A stretch of DNA of 64,000 nt from Streptomonospora nanhaiensis (GCF_013410565.1 NZ_JACCFO010000001.1:248001-312000), one strand, 5' to 3'; shown: positions 9,172 to 17,324, counted from the first letter of the stretch. Numbers and translations are program-made. The notes: generated from the letters alone by a model not told the origin.

Positions 9172-9585
9172 ATGCGTCGCACTCTTTTCCACGGCAAGAT
9201 CCACCGCGCCACCGTGACCCAGGCCGACCTGCACTACGTCGGCTCCATCACCGTCGACGCCGACCTTTTGGACGCCGCCGACATCGTCGAGGGCGAGCAG
9301 GTGCACGTCGTCGACATCGACAACGGCAACCGCCTGGTCACCTACACCATCGCCGGGGAGCGCGGCAGCGGCGTCATCGGCGTCAACGGCGCGGCGGCGC
9401 ACCTGGTGCACCCCGGGGACCTGGTCATCATCATGTCCTACGTGGAGCTGGAGGAGTCCGAGCGCCCGCACCACACCCCCCGGGTCGTGCACGTCGACTC
9501 CGCCAACCGCATCGTGGCCCTGGGGTCCGACCCCGCCGAGCCCGTCCCCGGCTCCGACCTGGTTTCCGGTGCCGCCCTTAACTGA
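9172..9585 (+). CDS. panD: Aspartate 1-decarboxylase proenzyme
   Basis: The 137-residue protein makes beta-alanine from L-aspartate for pantothenate and CoA synthesis. It contains the self-cleavage site Gly24-Ser25 in HYVGSITVD, where Ser25 becomes the pyruvoyl group, plus [20 protein letters not shown], typical of PanD. It starts with the canonical [15 protein letters not shown]. The length is normal for the family with a short C-terminal extension. No other pan gene lies beside it. Its presence here may help supply CoA and phosphopantetheine for the NRPS, but that is only inference. Confidence 0.97.
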   Translation: MRRTLFHGKIHRATVTQADLHYVGSITVDADLLDAADIVEGEQVHVVDIDNGNRLVTYTIAGERGSGVIGVNGAAAHLVHPGDLVIIMSYVELEESERPHHTPRVVHVDSANRIVALGSDPAEPVPGSDLVSGAALN

Positions 9586-9662
9586 ACGGCCCTGTCCATA
9601 TTTGCGGCGTGTCCACATCCGGCCCGATCGGCGGGTGACGGGCCGGGTATGCCAGCAACGCA

Positions 9663-9899
9663 ATGGACGGTGAAGACGATGACCGGCGTGAGGTCGCGGC
9701 GCACATCGAGTGGCAGAAGCAGGGCATGTGGCTGGTCCTGTGGGGGTCCTACACCCGCCGCTACTGGGCGTTCGCGCGCTGGCCGGTACCCCAGGGCGGC
9801 GCCGTCGTCTCCGCGCCCGACCCCGACGCCCTCTACGCCGAGATGCGCCGTGTGGAGCGGGAGTTCGGCTTCCTGCGCTGGCGCTACGGGCGCGGCTGA
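9663..9899 (+). CDS. Small hypothetical protein, aromatic-rich
   Basis: I do not recognise this 78-residue protein. It has an acidic start (MDGEDDDRREV), then a tryptophan- and tyrosine-rich centre (QKQGMWLVLWGSYTRRYWAFARW) and a basic end. The composition looks protein-like rather than like a GC-driven shadow frame. There is no good ribosome binding site before ATG 9663, so the start is uncertain. It sits alone between panD and a membrane-anchored protein. Confidence 0.5.
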   Translation: MDGEDDDRREVAAHIEWQKQGMWLVLWGSYTRRYWAFARWPVPQGGAVVSAPDPDALYAEMRRVEREFGFLRWRYGRG

Positions 9900-10142
9900 G
9901 CGCCGCGCCCGCCGGGCCGCCTGAGACCTCTCGGGCGCGGCCCTCGCCCCGCCCGGCGCGCCCCCGCCTGCCGGCCCAGCCGCCGCCGATCACCGAAACA
10001 CCTCCCCACCTGCGTGTTTCCCGCCGTGCGGATCGCTATCGTACGCAGCGCACAGCATTCGACACGCTCCGTCGCGACGGCATCGCCCCGAGCACACGCC
10101 GGCCCCGGGCGCGCGCCGGCGGCGGCAGGGAGGGCCGAACCG

Positions 10143-10985
10143 ATGAGCGACACCCCCGACGACGGCCCGGCCGGGCACGCGGGCTCCCCCGCCCGGGGCG
10201 GCCCGGTCCCGTCGCGTCCGCTGTTCCCCCGCGATCGCGACGATTCGGGCGGGGGTTTCGGTCCGACAGGTCCGGACGCGCCACCAGGGGAGCCCACCCC
10301 GATCGTCACCGCGCTCGCCGCCGCGCCCGCCGCCCGGCTGGCCTCCGCGCCCACACCGCCCACCGGACCGCCCGGACCGCCCGGGCGGATCCGCCGCCGC
10401 CTGCGGGCCCTCGCCGGCCTGCCGCGCCGCCGCCCCGGGCTCACCGCCGCGCTCGCGGCGGCGGTGGTCCTGGCGGCCGGCGCCGCCGCCGCGGCGGTCC
10501 TGGCCGAGGCGCCCGGGGGCACGGGCGGGCTGGCCGAGCGCTGGACCCGGACCGAGCCCGCCCGCACCGGCGCGGACGGCGGCGGAGTCGGGGGCGTGGG
10601 CGAGCGGGTGGCCTCCGGCGGGCTGGAGTTCACGGTCACCGAGGTCCACACCGGCGTGCGCCGCGTGGGCGGCGAGGTCACCGGCGAGCGGGCCGAGGGG
10701 CGGTTCGTCATCGCCCGCGTCCGGGTCCGCAACACCGGGGAGGAGGCCGCCACCTTCACCGACGCCGACCAGCGGCTGGTGGACTCCCGCGGCCGCCGGC
10801 ACGCCCCCGACAACTCGGCGGGCCTGCGGGTGGGCGGCTCCGGGCGGCTGTTCGGGCGGCTGGGCCCGGGGGAGGAGGGCAACGGCGGCCTGGTGTTCGA
10901 CATCCCGGCCGGGGCCGAGCCGGTGGAGCTGCGGCTCAGCGACTTCCGGGCCGAGAAGCCGGCGGTGGTGCGGCTGGACCCGTGA
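10143..10985 (+). CDS. Membrane-anchored protein with DUF4352-like extracytoplasmic domain
   Basis: The 280-residue protein has a disordered Pro/Gly-rich cytoplasmic start (residues 1-80), a basic patch (RIRRRLRALAGLPRRR), one membrane helix at about residues 99-121 (TAALAAAVVLAAGAAAAAVL), and an outside domain. That domain, from VASGGLEFTVTEVHTGVRRV to the end, has the DUF4352 Ig-like pattern: FVIARVRVRNTGEEAATF, DSRGRRHAPD and a terminal GLVFDIPAGAEPVELRL strand. Such domains are found on secreted proteins of unknown ligand. ATG 10143 is preceded by GGGAGGG. No link with the iron genes is visible. Confidence 0.75.
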   Translation: MSDTPDDGPAGHAGSPARGGPVPSRPLFPRDRDDSGGGFGPTGPDAPPGEPTPIVTALAAAPAARLASAPTPPTGPPGPPGRIRRRLRALAGLPRRRPGLTAALAAAVVLAAGAAAAAVLAEAPGGTGGLAERWTRTEPARTGADGGGVGGVGERVASGGLEFTVTEVHTGVRRVGGEVTGERAEGRFVIARVRVRNTGEEAATFTDADQRLVDSRGRRHAPDNSAGLRVGGSGRLFGRLGPGEEGNGGLVFDIPAGAEPVELRLSDFRAEKPAVVRLDP

Positions 10986-11053
10986 GGGCGGCGGGGCGTC
11001 CGGCCGGGGCCGCGCGGGTGCGGAGGCCGGAGCCCGGGGGCGCAAAGCGCAGG

Positions 11054-11923
11054 TCAGGGCGCCAGCGCCGGGTTGCGGATCCACTCGCGCAGTTCGGCGC
11101 GGCGGTCGGAGTCGCACTTGAGCGGGCAGGTGGTGCAGTAGCCGTGCTCGGGATCGCCCTTGTAGTCGAAGCAGCAGGTGCCCCGGACCGCCCAGGTGCC
11201 GCGCGGGTGGTTCTCGTAGAACGGGAACAGCCGGGGCCGCGCCCGGGTGACCGCGCCCGCCTCGACCAGCGCGGCGCCCAGCCGTCCGGCGCGCTCCCAG
11301 GCGGCCTCGGCGTCGCGGCCCAAAAACCGCGCGGGGTTGAGCATGTAGAAGTGCAGGGTGTCCAGGACCCAGCCCCACAGGGTGCGCAGCCCCACCCGGG
11401 TGTGGGCGTGCAGCGCCTCGATGATGGGGGAGAACGCCCGCACCATGTGCCGGGCGGCCAGCGCGTCGAGCGCGGCCTCGTCGGGCACCACCACGGAGTC
11501 GGGGTGGCCGGCGGCAGGGTCGTCGGGCAGCACCGCCACGCGCGCGCTGGTGATGGCGGGGGTGCCGAAGGCGGCGGTGGACAGCCACGGGAACCACAGG
11601 TGGCGCTCGTCCAGCAGCGGCGCCCGCCCGGTGAGGTAGACGCCCGCCGAGACCAGGAAGATCGGCTCGCGCAGCAGCGCCCGCAGGAAGTGGGTGGCCG
11701 CCGGCAGCTTGTGCGCCGGGCCGTGGTGGGCGGTGAGCTGGGTGAACAGGGGGCCCACCGCGCCCTCGGCGACCATGAGGTCGGTGCGGTACCAGTGCTC
11801 GGTGCCGGGGTGCTTGCGGGTGCGCTGCACCGTGGCGGTGCGGATGTCGGGAAGGGGGGCGAACTTCAGGGAGGCGCAGGAGTCGAGGAGCGCTTGCAGC
11901 GGGGCCTGCTGCTCTTCGCTCAT
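11054..11923 (-). CDS. fhuF: Ferric-siderophore reductase, FhuF-like [2Fe-2S] protein
   Basis: The 289-residue protein ends with the FhuF C-terminal iron-sulfur motif: Cys-Cys in RGTCCFDYKG, then Cys-x2-Cys in YCTTCPLKC. That four-cysteine pattern (CC-x10-C-x2-C) binds the [2Fe-2S] cluster, and the following KCDSDRR fits the family. FhuF-type enzymes reduce ferric hydroxamate siderophores in the cytoplasm. The preceding about 250 residues include LREPIFLVSAGVYLTG and HFYMLNPARF. It is transcribed towards the rest of the iron locus. An iron box lies about 100 bases upstream of its ATG, which supports iron repression. Together with the SIP at 8081 the locus has two different reductase types. 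Confidence 0.88.
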   Translation of the reverse strand: MSEEQQAPLQALLDSCASLKFAPLPDIRTATVQRTRKHPGTEHWYRTDLMVAEGAVGPLFTQLTAHHGPAHKLPAATHFLRALLREPIFLVSAGVYLTGRAPLLDERHLWFPWLSTAAFGTPAITSARVAVLPDDPAAGHPDSVVVPDEAALDALAARHMVRAFSPIIEALHAHTRVGLRTLWGWVLDTLHFYMLNPARFLGRDAEAAWERAGRLGAALVEAGAVTRARPRLFPFYENHPRGTWAVRGTCCFDYKGDPEHGYCTTCPLKCDSDRRAELREWIRNPALAP

Positions 11924-12024
11924 GCGCTCAGCCCGCCTTTCCGCATCCGGTCGCGATGGTGCGGCGCGGGCGCGCGAACGCGGCGCCGCTGCCGCCGGAG
12001 ATCGGCGAAGTTGATCACCGTTCT

Positions 12025-12043
12025 TTAGTTGAGGCTACCCTAA
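12025..12043. promoter_or_regulatory. DmdR/IdeR iron box upstream of fhuF
   Basis: TTAGTTGAGGCTACCCTAA matches the iron-box consensus TTAGGTTAGGCTAACCTAA at 16 of 19 positions. It lies 101 bases upstream of the fhuF ATG, and no other gene starts nearby, so fhuF is the only plausible target. Confidence 0.75.
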
Positions 12044-12165
12044 TCTGTCCTGGCCGAGCAATGACCACCCTCGATCCTTTACCCCGCCCGAACCGCCGTG
12101 AAAACGGGCATTTCGGCCCGTTTGCGTGTGCGGGCGGCCGGCCGGGAGCGCCCCGCACCAGCTCA

Positions 12166-12197
12166 GGCGGGGGCCGCCGCGCGCGGCGGCCCCCGCC
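12166..12197. terminator. Hairpin terminator after the DUF2306 gene
   Basis: Arms 12166-12180 and 12183-12197 (15 bases each) are perfectly complementary around a 2-base centre. The palindrome lies 13 bases downstream of the DUF2306 stop on the minus strand. Confidence 0.65.
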
Positions 12198-12209
12198 GTG
12201 CCGGATCGG

Positions 12210-12989
12210 TCACACCCGGGCAACGCGGCGCGGGCGAGCGGGGCGGCGCCGGCGGCGCAGCCACCACTCCGCGGCGAGCAGGTTCACCACCCAGCTCAGC
12301 CACACCGACGCCGCCGCGGCGGCCTGGATCATCGCCTGCTCGTTGCCGCCATACATGGTCTCCAGCTGCGGCTCCGCCAGCACGACGCACAGCATCAGCC
12401 AGGGCCGGTTGGCCACGATCGAGAACGTCAGGGCGAACCCGCGCACCATCCACTCGCGGTGGTCGGCGAAGTCGCGCCGGCGCGCGGCGCGCCAGCCCGC
12501 CACCGCGAAGCAGAACCACAGCAGCGCCGACATCGCGTTGCCGGCCTGCTGCGCCAGGCCCTGCTGGCCCAGCACGGCGGCGGCCAGGGCCAGCGGCGCG
12601 CCGGGCAGCACCCCGGCGAAGACGTAGAGCCGGCCGCTCCAGCGGTGCACCGCCGGGTGGCGCCGCCGCAGCCACGGCCAGACCTGCAGGCAGCAGGTCG
12701 CCAGCGCCACGGTGCCGAACAGGATGTGGCCGATGATCAGCGGGTAGTGCAGGGGGTTGTCCTCGCGCAGCTCCATCCGCGAGGTGGCGGGGTCGAACGT
12801 CAGGTAGGGCGGCAGGGAGTAGGCCAGGAAGAGCACGGTCACCAGGGCCAGGGGCACGATCCAGGGGCGGCGCCACCACGGCGTGGGGGCGCGCCCGGGG
12901 CGCGGCGGGCGGGCGGCGCCCGCAGGAGCGGCCGGCGTGCCGCCGTCGGCGGCGGACCGGGGGCCGGGCGGGGCGGGTGTGGCGGTCAT
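12210..12989 (-). CDS. DUF2306 multi-pass membrane protein
   Basis: The 259-residue protein has a Pro/Ala-rich cytoplasmic start (residues 1-40) and then about six hydrophobic segments, beginning IVPLALVTVLFLAYSLPPYL. The motif HILFGTVALATCCLQVWPWLRRRHPAVHRWSGRLYVFAG is diagnostic of DUF2306, and DHREWMVRGFALTF is the second hallmark. Members are predicted membrane proteins of unknown function; some resemble haem-binding membrane proteins because of spaced histidines. It ends just before the ABC exporter genes on the same strand but is downstream of them by 44 bases, so it may be the last gene of that operon. Confidence 0.85.
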   Translation of the reverse strand: MTATPAPPGPRSAADGGTPAAPAGAARPPRPGRAPTPWWRRPWIVPLALVTVLFLAYSLPPYLTFDPATSRMELREDNPLHYPLIIGHILFGTVALATCCLQVWPWLRRRHPAVHRWSGRLYVFAGVLPGAPLALAAAVLGQQGLAQQAGNAMSALLWFCFAVAGWRAARRRDFADHREWMVRGFALTFSIVANRPWLMLCVVLAEPQLETMYGGNEQAMIQAAAAASVWLSWVVNLLAAEWWLRRRRRPARPRRVARV

Positions 12990-13032
12990 GGGTGTCTCCG
13001 TTCCGAGGGGGTGCGGGCGGGGCCCGCGCGGG

Positions 13033-13905
13033 TCAGCGGCTCAGCCGCCGGAAGCGCCGCACGGCCGGCGGCGCGCAGAGGAGGAGGATCGCCACAGGCC
13101 AGGCCACGGCCATGGCCAGCGGGTGCTCGGCGATCCAGGAGTCCCCGGCGATGCGGGGGTTGCCGAACAGCACCCGCGCGGCGTCGATCACCGCCGAGAT
13201 CGGGTTCCACTCGGCGACGGTGCCCAGCGGCGCGGGCATCAGCTCGGGCGGGGTGAACATGGTCGAGAGCACGCCCAGGGGGAAGGCCAGCGGGTAGACG
13301 ATCAGCCCCACCACGTTGGGGTTGGGCGCCAGCACGCCCAGCAGGATCCCCACCCACGTCATGCTGAGGCGGAACAGCAGGAGCAGGCCCAGGGCGGCCA
13401 GGGCCCGGTCCCAGCCCTCGTGCCACCGCCAGTCGATGAGCAGGCCGCAGCCCACCAGCACCGCCAGTTCGGGCAGGGCGCGCAGCAGGTCGGCGGCGGC
13501 GCGGCCGGCCGGCAGCGCCGAGGGCGCCATGGGCAGCGAGCGGAACCGGCCCATCACCGCCTTGTCGACGTCCAGGGCCACGCCGCTCGCCGTGGCGGCG
13601 ACCGAGTACAGCATCGCCATCACGAACATGCCGGGCATCAGGTACTCGCGGAACTGCTCGGGGGTGCCGCCGGTGCCCTCGGCGGCCATCACGTTGCCGA
13701 AGACGAAGCCGAACAGCAGCACCATCATCAGCGGCACCAGCAGGGCCAGCAGCGGCTCGGCGGGCGAGCGCACCGAGTGCAGCAGGTTGCGCCGGGTCAG
13801 CACGGCGGTGTCGGACCAGGCGCGGGCGAACCGGCCGGCGGTGCGCGGCGCGTGCGCCGCGCGCGGGGAGCGCGGGCCCGCGGGGCGGGCGGTGGCGGCG
13901 GTCAT
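13033..13905 (-). CDS. Drug ABC exporter permease (DrrB/ABC-2 type)
   Basis: The 290-residue permease has a cytoplasmic start with WSDTAVLTRRNLLHSVRSP, then six predicted helices (LLALLVPLMMVLLFGFVFG first). The ABC-2 landmarks are EYLMPGMFVMAMLYSVAATASGVALDVDKAVMGRFRSLPMAPSAL and YPLAFPLGVLSTMFTPPELMP with VAEWNPISAVIDAAR. It pairs with the ATPase encoded just upstream; ATG 13905 overlaps the ATPase TGA as ATGA, indicating translational coupling. The substrate is unknown; the family exports anthracyclines and other hydrophobic drugs. Confidence 0.92.
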   Translation of the reverse strand: MTAATARPAGPRSPRAAHAPRTAGRFARAWSDTAVLTRRNLLHSVRSPAEPLLALLVPLMMVLLFGFVFGNVMAAEGTGGTPEQFREYLMPGMFVMAMLYSVAATASGVALDVDKAVMGRFRSLPMAPSALPAGRAAADLLRALPELAVLVGCGLLIDWRWHEGWDRALAALGLLLLFRLSMTWVGILLGVLAPNPNVVGLIVYPLAFPLGVLSTMFTPPELMPAPLGTVAEWNPISAVIDAARVLFGNPRIAGDSWIAEHPLAMAVAWPVAILLLCAPPAVRRFRRLSR

Positions 13906-14924
13906 GCCCGGGCCCCCTGCCCGGCCGGCACCGGAGCGAAGCGGGGCGCGTCCGGCACCGGCGCCGTCTCGCCGGTGTGCCCGGTGAGGCTCAGGAAGAC
14001 GTCGTCCAGCGTGGGGCGGCGCAGGCCGATGTCGGCGGCACGCACGCCGGCGGCGTCGAGTTCGCGCACCGCCCCGGTCAGCGCGGCGATGCGGTCGGCG
14101 GCCGAGACGGGGGCGCTGACGCGGCGCCGCTCGGTGTCGACGCGGGCCGCGCCGCCGCAGACCCGGCCGAGCACGGCGGCGGCGGGGCCGAGGTCGGCGG
14201 CGTCCTCCAGGACGACGTCGACGCGGTCGCCGCCCACCGCCGACTTCAGCTCCTCGGCGGTGCCCTCGGCGATCACCCGGCCGGAGTCGATCACCGCCAT
14301 GCGGTCGGCGAGCCGGTCGGCCTCCTCCAGGTACTGGGTGGTCAGCAGCACGGTGGTGCCCCGGCCCGCGAGGTCGCGCACGGCCGCCCACACGCCGTTG
14401 CGGCTGCGCGGGTCCAGGCCGGTGGTGGGCTCGTCCAGGAACAGCACCTGCGGGTCCAGCGTCAGGCTGGCCGCGAGGTCCAGACGGCGGCGCATGCCGC
14501 CGGAGTAGCGGCCCGCGGGGCGGCCGGCCGCCCCGGTGAGGCCGAAGCGCTCCAGGAGGTCGTCGGCCCGGCGGCGCGCGCCGCCTGCGCCCAGACCGCT
14601 CAGCCGGGCGAACATCACGAGGTTCTCGCGGCCGGTGAGGATCTCGTCGACGGCGGCGAACTGGCCGGTGAGCCCGATGCGCTCGCGCACCCGGTCGGGC
14701 CGGCGGGCGACGTCGTGGCCGGCCACCACGGCGCGCCCGGCGTCGGGGCGCCGCAGCGTGGCCAGGATCTCCACCGCGGTGGTCTTGCCCGCGCCGTTGG
14801 GGCCGAGCAGGGCCATCACCGTTCCCCGGGGAACGGCGAGGTCCAGCCCGTCGAGCGCCCGTGTGGCGCCGTAGCGCTTGACCAGCCCTTCGGCGGTGAC
14901 CGCGTGGTCGGGGGCGGGGTGCAT
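13902..14924 (-). CDS. Drug ABC exporter ATPase (DrrA type)
   Basis: The 340-residue ATPase has Walker A GPNGAGKT, Q-loop GLTGQFAAVDE, signature YSGGMRRRLDLA, Walker B VLFLDEPTTGLD and the H-loop position as Gln (LTTQYLEEAD), as in DrrA proteins. A DrrA-type C-terminal domain (ALTGAVRELDAAGVRAADIGLRRPTLDDVFLSLTG) follows. The start is taken at ATG 14924 (MHPAPDHAV), because an in-frame ATG at 14957 would lie inside the operator palindrome. It is the first gene of a drrAB-like operon divergent from the TetR gene at 15027. Confidence 0.93.
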   Translation of the reverse strand: MHPAPDHAVTAEGLVKRYGATRALDGLDLAVPRGTVMALLGPNGAGKTTAVEILATLRRPDAGRAVVAGHDVARRPDRVRERIGLTGQFAAVDEILTGRENLVMFARLSGLGAGGARRRADDLLERFGLTGAAGRPAGRYSGGMRRRLDLAASLTLDPQVLFLDEPTTGLDPRSRNGVWAAVRDLAGRGTTVLLTTQYLEEADRLADRMAVIDSGRVIAEGTAEELKSAVGGDRVDVVLEDAADLGPAAAVLGRVCGGAARVDTERRRVSAPVSAADRIAALTGAVRELDAAGVRAADIGLRRPTLDDVFLSLTGHTGETAPVPDAPRFAPVPAGQGARA

Positions 14925-14940
14925 GCCGCTCGCCTTCTTT

Positions 14941-14980
14941 CTGTGTATATGACACACTAATTAGTGTAAGTGATACACAG
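14941..14980. promoter_or_regulatory. Nested palindromic operator between the drug exporter and tetR
   Basis: Outer arms CTGTGTAT (14941-14948) and ATACACAG (14973-14980) are perfect 8-base inverted repeats. They share the same centre as an inner 14-base palindrome, ACACTAATTAGTGT (14954-14967). The element lies 17 bases from the ATPase start and 47 from the TetR start, so binding could shut off both promoters. It is AT-rich against a very GC-rich background. Confidence 0.82.
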
Positions 14981-15026
14981 ATCTAGGATGGAGTCAAGCC
15001 GACGGAACCGACGGGGGAGCGCGCGC

Positions 15027-15839
15027 ATGGCGACACCGGACCAGGGCGGGGCCGAGGAGCTGGAGGAACGCCTGGCCCTGCTGTGGGGTGTCCAGGAGCG
15101 GCCGAACCGCGGGCCCAAGCCCAAGCTCAGCGTGGACAAGATCGTCGCGGCGGCCGTGGCGGTCGCCGACGCCGAGGGGCTGGACGCCGTGTCGATGCAG
15201 CGCGTCGCCGCCGATCTCGGCTACACCACCATGTCGCTCTACCGCTACGTGCGCAGCAAGGAGCAGCTGGTCGTGCTGATGGCCGACGCCGCGCTGGGCC
15301 GGGCGCCCCAACCCCGCGCCGGCGCCGACTGGCGCCAGCGCATGGAGGAGCTGGTCACCGCCGTCATGGCCCTCTACCGGCGGCGCCCCTGGCTGCTGCG
15401 CCTGGACATCTCCGGCCCCCCGATGGCGCCCATGCAGCTCACCTGGTTCGACGCCTACCTGGGCGCCCTGGCCGGCACGCGGCTGTCCATGGCCGAGCGG
15501 ATCTCAACGGTGACGTTCATCGACGGCGCCTCGCGCGAGCTGGCCCGCATCGCCATCCACAGCGAGCACGCGCGCCGGCGGAGCGGGGTCAGCGCCGCCG
15601 CCGCCCTCACCTCCTACAGCCAGGCCCTGCGGCGCTTCGCCGACCCCGAGCGCTACCCCCACGTCGCGGCGGCCGCCGCCGAGGGCGTGTTCGACCCCCC
15701 GCCGGGCGCCGCCGACCCCGGCGCCGAGGAGTTCGTGGACGACATCGGCGTGGACGCGGCCTTCGGCCTGCACCGGCTGCTGGACGGCGTGGAGTCCTAC
15801 GTCCGCGCGCGCTCGGGCGCCGAGCGGGCGGACGGCTGA
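15027..15839 (+). CDS. TetR-family repressor (TetR_C_1 type) of the divergent drug exporter
   Basis: The 270-residue regulator has an N-terminal arm, then the DNA-binding domain at about residues 35-85 (LSVDKIVAAAVAVADAEGLDAVSMQRVAADLGYTTMSLYRYV), where TTMSLYRYVRSKEQL is the recognition helix region. The C-terminal ligand domain (WFDAYLGALAGTRLSMAERI) fits the TetR_C_1 group found beside drug exporters. ATG 15027 with GGGGGAG upstream is preferred over ATG 14970 or 14988, which lie in or next to the operator. By position it represses the drrAB-like operon and itself. Confidence 0.9.
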   Translation: MATPDQGGAEELEERLALLWGVQERPNRGPKPKLSVDKIVAAAVAVADAEGLDAVSMQRVAADLGYTTMSLYRYVRSKEQLVVLMADAALGRAPQPRAGADWRQRMEELVTAVMALYRRRPWLLRLDISGPPMAPMQLTWFDAYLGALAGTRLSMAERISTVTFIDGASRELARIAIHSEHARRRSGVSAAAALTSYSQALRRFADPERYPHVAAAAAEGVFDPPPGAADPGAEEFVDDIGVDAAFGLHRLLDGVESYVRARSGAERADG

Positions 15840-15852
15840 GCGGCGGGGCCCC

Positions 15853-15889
15853 GCCTCCGCCGCCCGCCGGGGCGGCGCGCGGCGGAGGC
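15853..15889. terminator. Bidirectional hairpin terminator between tetR and the JmjC gene
   Basis: Perfect 10-base arms (GCCTCCGCCG at 15853-15862 and CGGCGGAGGC at 15880-15889) lie between the convergent ends of the TetR gene (15839) and the hydroxylase gene (15938). A TG-rich simple tract (about 15905-15938) follows. Confidence 0.65.
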
Positions 15890-15937
15890 GCCCCGCGTCC
15901 GCGTCTGTGACTGTGTGTGTCGGTGTCTGCGTCTGTG

Positions 15938-17116
15938 TCAGGACAGCAGTACGAGGTGGTGGCGCACCAGCGCGCGCACCACCCCGACGGTCGCCTCCAG
16001 CGGCGTGCCCGAGCGCTCGGCCAGCTCGCCCACGGTCAGCACGCGGTCGCGCCCCAGCACCGCCAGCACCGGCTCGGCCAGCGCGGGGAACCGGTAGCGG
16101 CGGCCCGAGACCGCCACCGCCACCTGATCGCCCTCGCGCTCCAGCGCCGGAGCCAGGATCGGCACGAACTCCACGCGGGTGCCCTCGCCCGGCGCCGCGC
16201 CCTCCACCGCCCACGGCAGGGCGAACGACTGCCGCCGGGGGAACCGGGCGTCGCGCTCGGCCAGGAAGTCGTCCACACCGTGCTGCTCGGCGGCGTCGGC
16301 CAACCGCCGCAGAAGCTCGTGCCCGTGCTTGCGCCGCTCCTCGTCGGAGGCGAAGCGCGGCAGGTCCCGGCGGAACACCTCCACGTCGTGCAGCCGCTCC
16401 AGCAGCGCCCGCGCCCAGTCCATGCCGGTGGCCCGGGTGAACCCGAAGGTCAGGTGCATGCTGACGTCGCCGGTGCCGGTGACCGTGTGCCACCAGCCGC
16501 GCGGCACGTGCAGCACCTGCCCGGGCCGCAGCACGCCCTCCCACACCGTGCCCTCGGGCGGGGTGTGCGCGTGGTCGGAGTCGACCTTCATCGGGTGGGG
16601 CCGGCTGCCCTGGCCGTGCACCTGCCAGTGCTTGGTGCCCGCCACCTGCACGATGAAGGTGTCGTGGTCGTCCCAGTGGGTGTCGAACCCGTGGGAGGAC
16701 CCCCAGATCAGATACAGGTTCACCTGGGCGCGCTCGCGCACCAGCCGCATGAGGTCGTCGGTGGCCGCGCGGATGGGCGGGTGCAGCCGGTCGATGCCGT
16801 CCAGGACCAGGCTGGCGCCCTCGCGCAGCTCCCGGTAGAGGCCGTCGGGGCGGACGACCGTGCGCGCGCCGGTGGAGGCGCCGGCGGTGTCGGTGTAGCG
16901 GGCGGCCGGCACCGGAGCGCCCTGCCGGTGCAGCCGCAGCTGCGGCGGGGCCAGGCCGCGGGTGCCCAGGATCTCGTTGAGGTCCTCGAAGGTGAGCAGG
17001 TGCCGCACGGCCTCGGCGCCGATGTCGGCGAAGACGAAGTCCGACGACAGCCGCGTGGAGAGGAAGTCGTCGCCCAGGGCGGCGCGCAGCGTCTCGGTGA
17101 ACAGGCGGTCGGTCAT
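15938..17116 (-). CDS. JmjC/cupin-4 Fe(II)/2-oxoglutarate hydroxylase (YcfD/RoxA-like), probable RiPP tailoring enzyme
   Basis: The 392-residue protein has a JmjC core with the iron-binding triad visible: His147 and Asp149 in THWDDHD and the distal His210 in PRGWWHTV; GTKHWQVHG is the typical cupin-4 strand. A helical segment follows, then a C-terminal winged-helix-like domain (LAEPVLAVLGRDRVLTVGELAERSG), as in ribosomal-protein arginine hydroxylase YcfD. Members hydroxylate protein or peptide side chains using O2 and 2-oxoglutarate. ATG 17116 has GGAGG 11 bases upstream; GTG 17134 is an alternative. The gene directly follows a 37-codon peptide gene (94 bases apart) on the same strand, so that peptide is the likely substrate. 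A housekeeping ribosomal-protein role cannot be excluded. Confidence 0.88.
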   Translation of the reverse strand: MTDRLFTETLRAALGDDFLSTRLSSDFVFADIGAEAVRHLLTFEDLNEILGTRGLAPPQLRLHRQGAPVPAARYTDTAGASTGARTVVRPDGLYRELREGASLVLDGIDRLHPPIRAATDDLMRLVRERAQVNLYLIWGSSHGFDTHWDDHDTFIVQVAGTKHWQVHGQGSRPHPMKVDSDHAHTPPEGTVWEGVLRPGQVLHVPRGWWHTVTGTGDVSMHLTFGFTRATGMDWARALLERLHDVEVFRRDLPRFASDEERRKHGHELLRRLADAAEQHGVDDFLAERDARFPRRQSFALPWAVEGAAPGEGTRVEFVPILAPALEREGDQVAVAVSGRRYRFPALAEPVLAVLGRDRVLTVGELAERSGTPLEATVGVVRALVRHHLVLLS

Positions 17117-17210
17117 GGTGGGGGCGTCCTCCACTGCGGCGGCGGCCGCGGCGGACCGCCGGGGGCGGCGTCGCGCCCTCGGCGGCCCCTACGCGACCGA
17201 CTGGTGCGGT

Positions 17211-17324
17211 CTAGATGAAGTCGGAGCTGGAGTCCGTGCCGTCGGTGTCGCCGCCGGCGGTGATGTCCCGCGACGTGACCTCGGCCAGGTCCTCCACCTC
17301 GACCTCGATCTCGAAGGGATCCAT
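17211..17324 (-). CDS. 37-residue acidic peptide, candidate RiPP precursor
   Basis: The peptide begins MDPFEIEVEVEDLAEV and ends TSRDITAGGDTDGTDSSSDFI. It is strongly acidic, has one Arg (19) and one Pro (3), and no Cys or Lys. The first half resembles actinobacterial RiPP leaders: F-x-I/L-E/D motif, alternating hydrophobic and acidic residues, and a DITAG segment like the EITAG that ends many class I lanthipeptide leaders. The second half (GGDTDGTDSSSDFI) would be the core. The ribosome binding site is excellent: AAAGGAG with 7 bases to ATG 17324. It lies between a prolyl oligopeptidase gene and a JmjC hydroxylase gene on the same strand. No LanB, LanC, YcaO or ATP-grasp enzyme is nearby, so it fits no class I know. 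Confidence 0.7.
   Translation of the reverse strand: MDPFEIEVEVEDLAEVTSRDITAGGDTDGTDSSSDFI

Noticed and set aside
15905-15938. TG-rich tract as a possible functional microsatellite or coding tail
   Set aside because: It lies between convergent gene ends after a terminator; the only frame across it reads TQTQTPTHT as an antisense shadow. It looks like simple-sequence drift.
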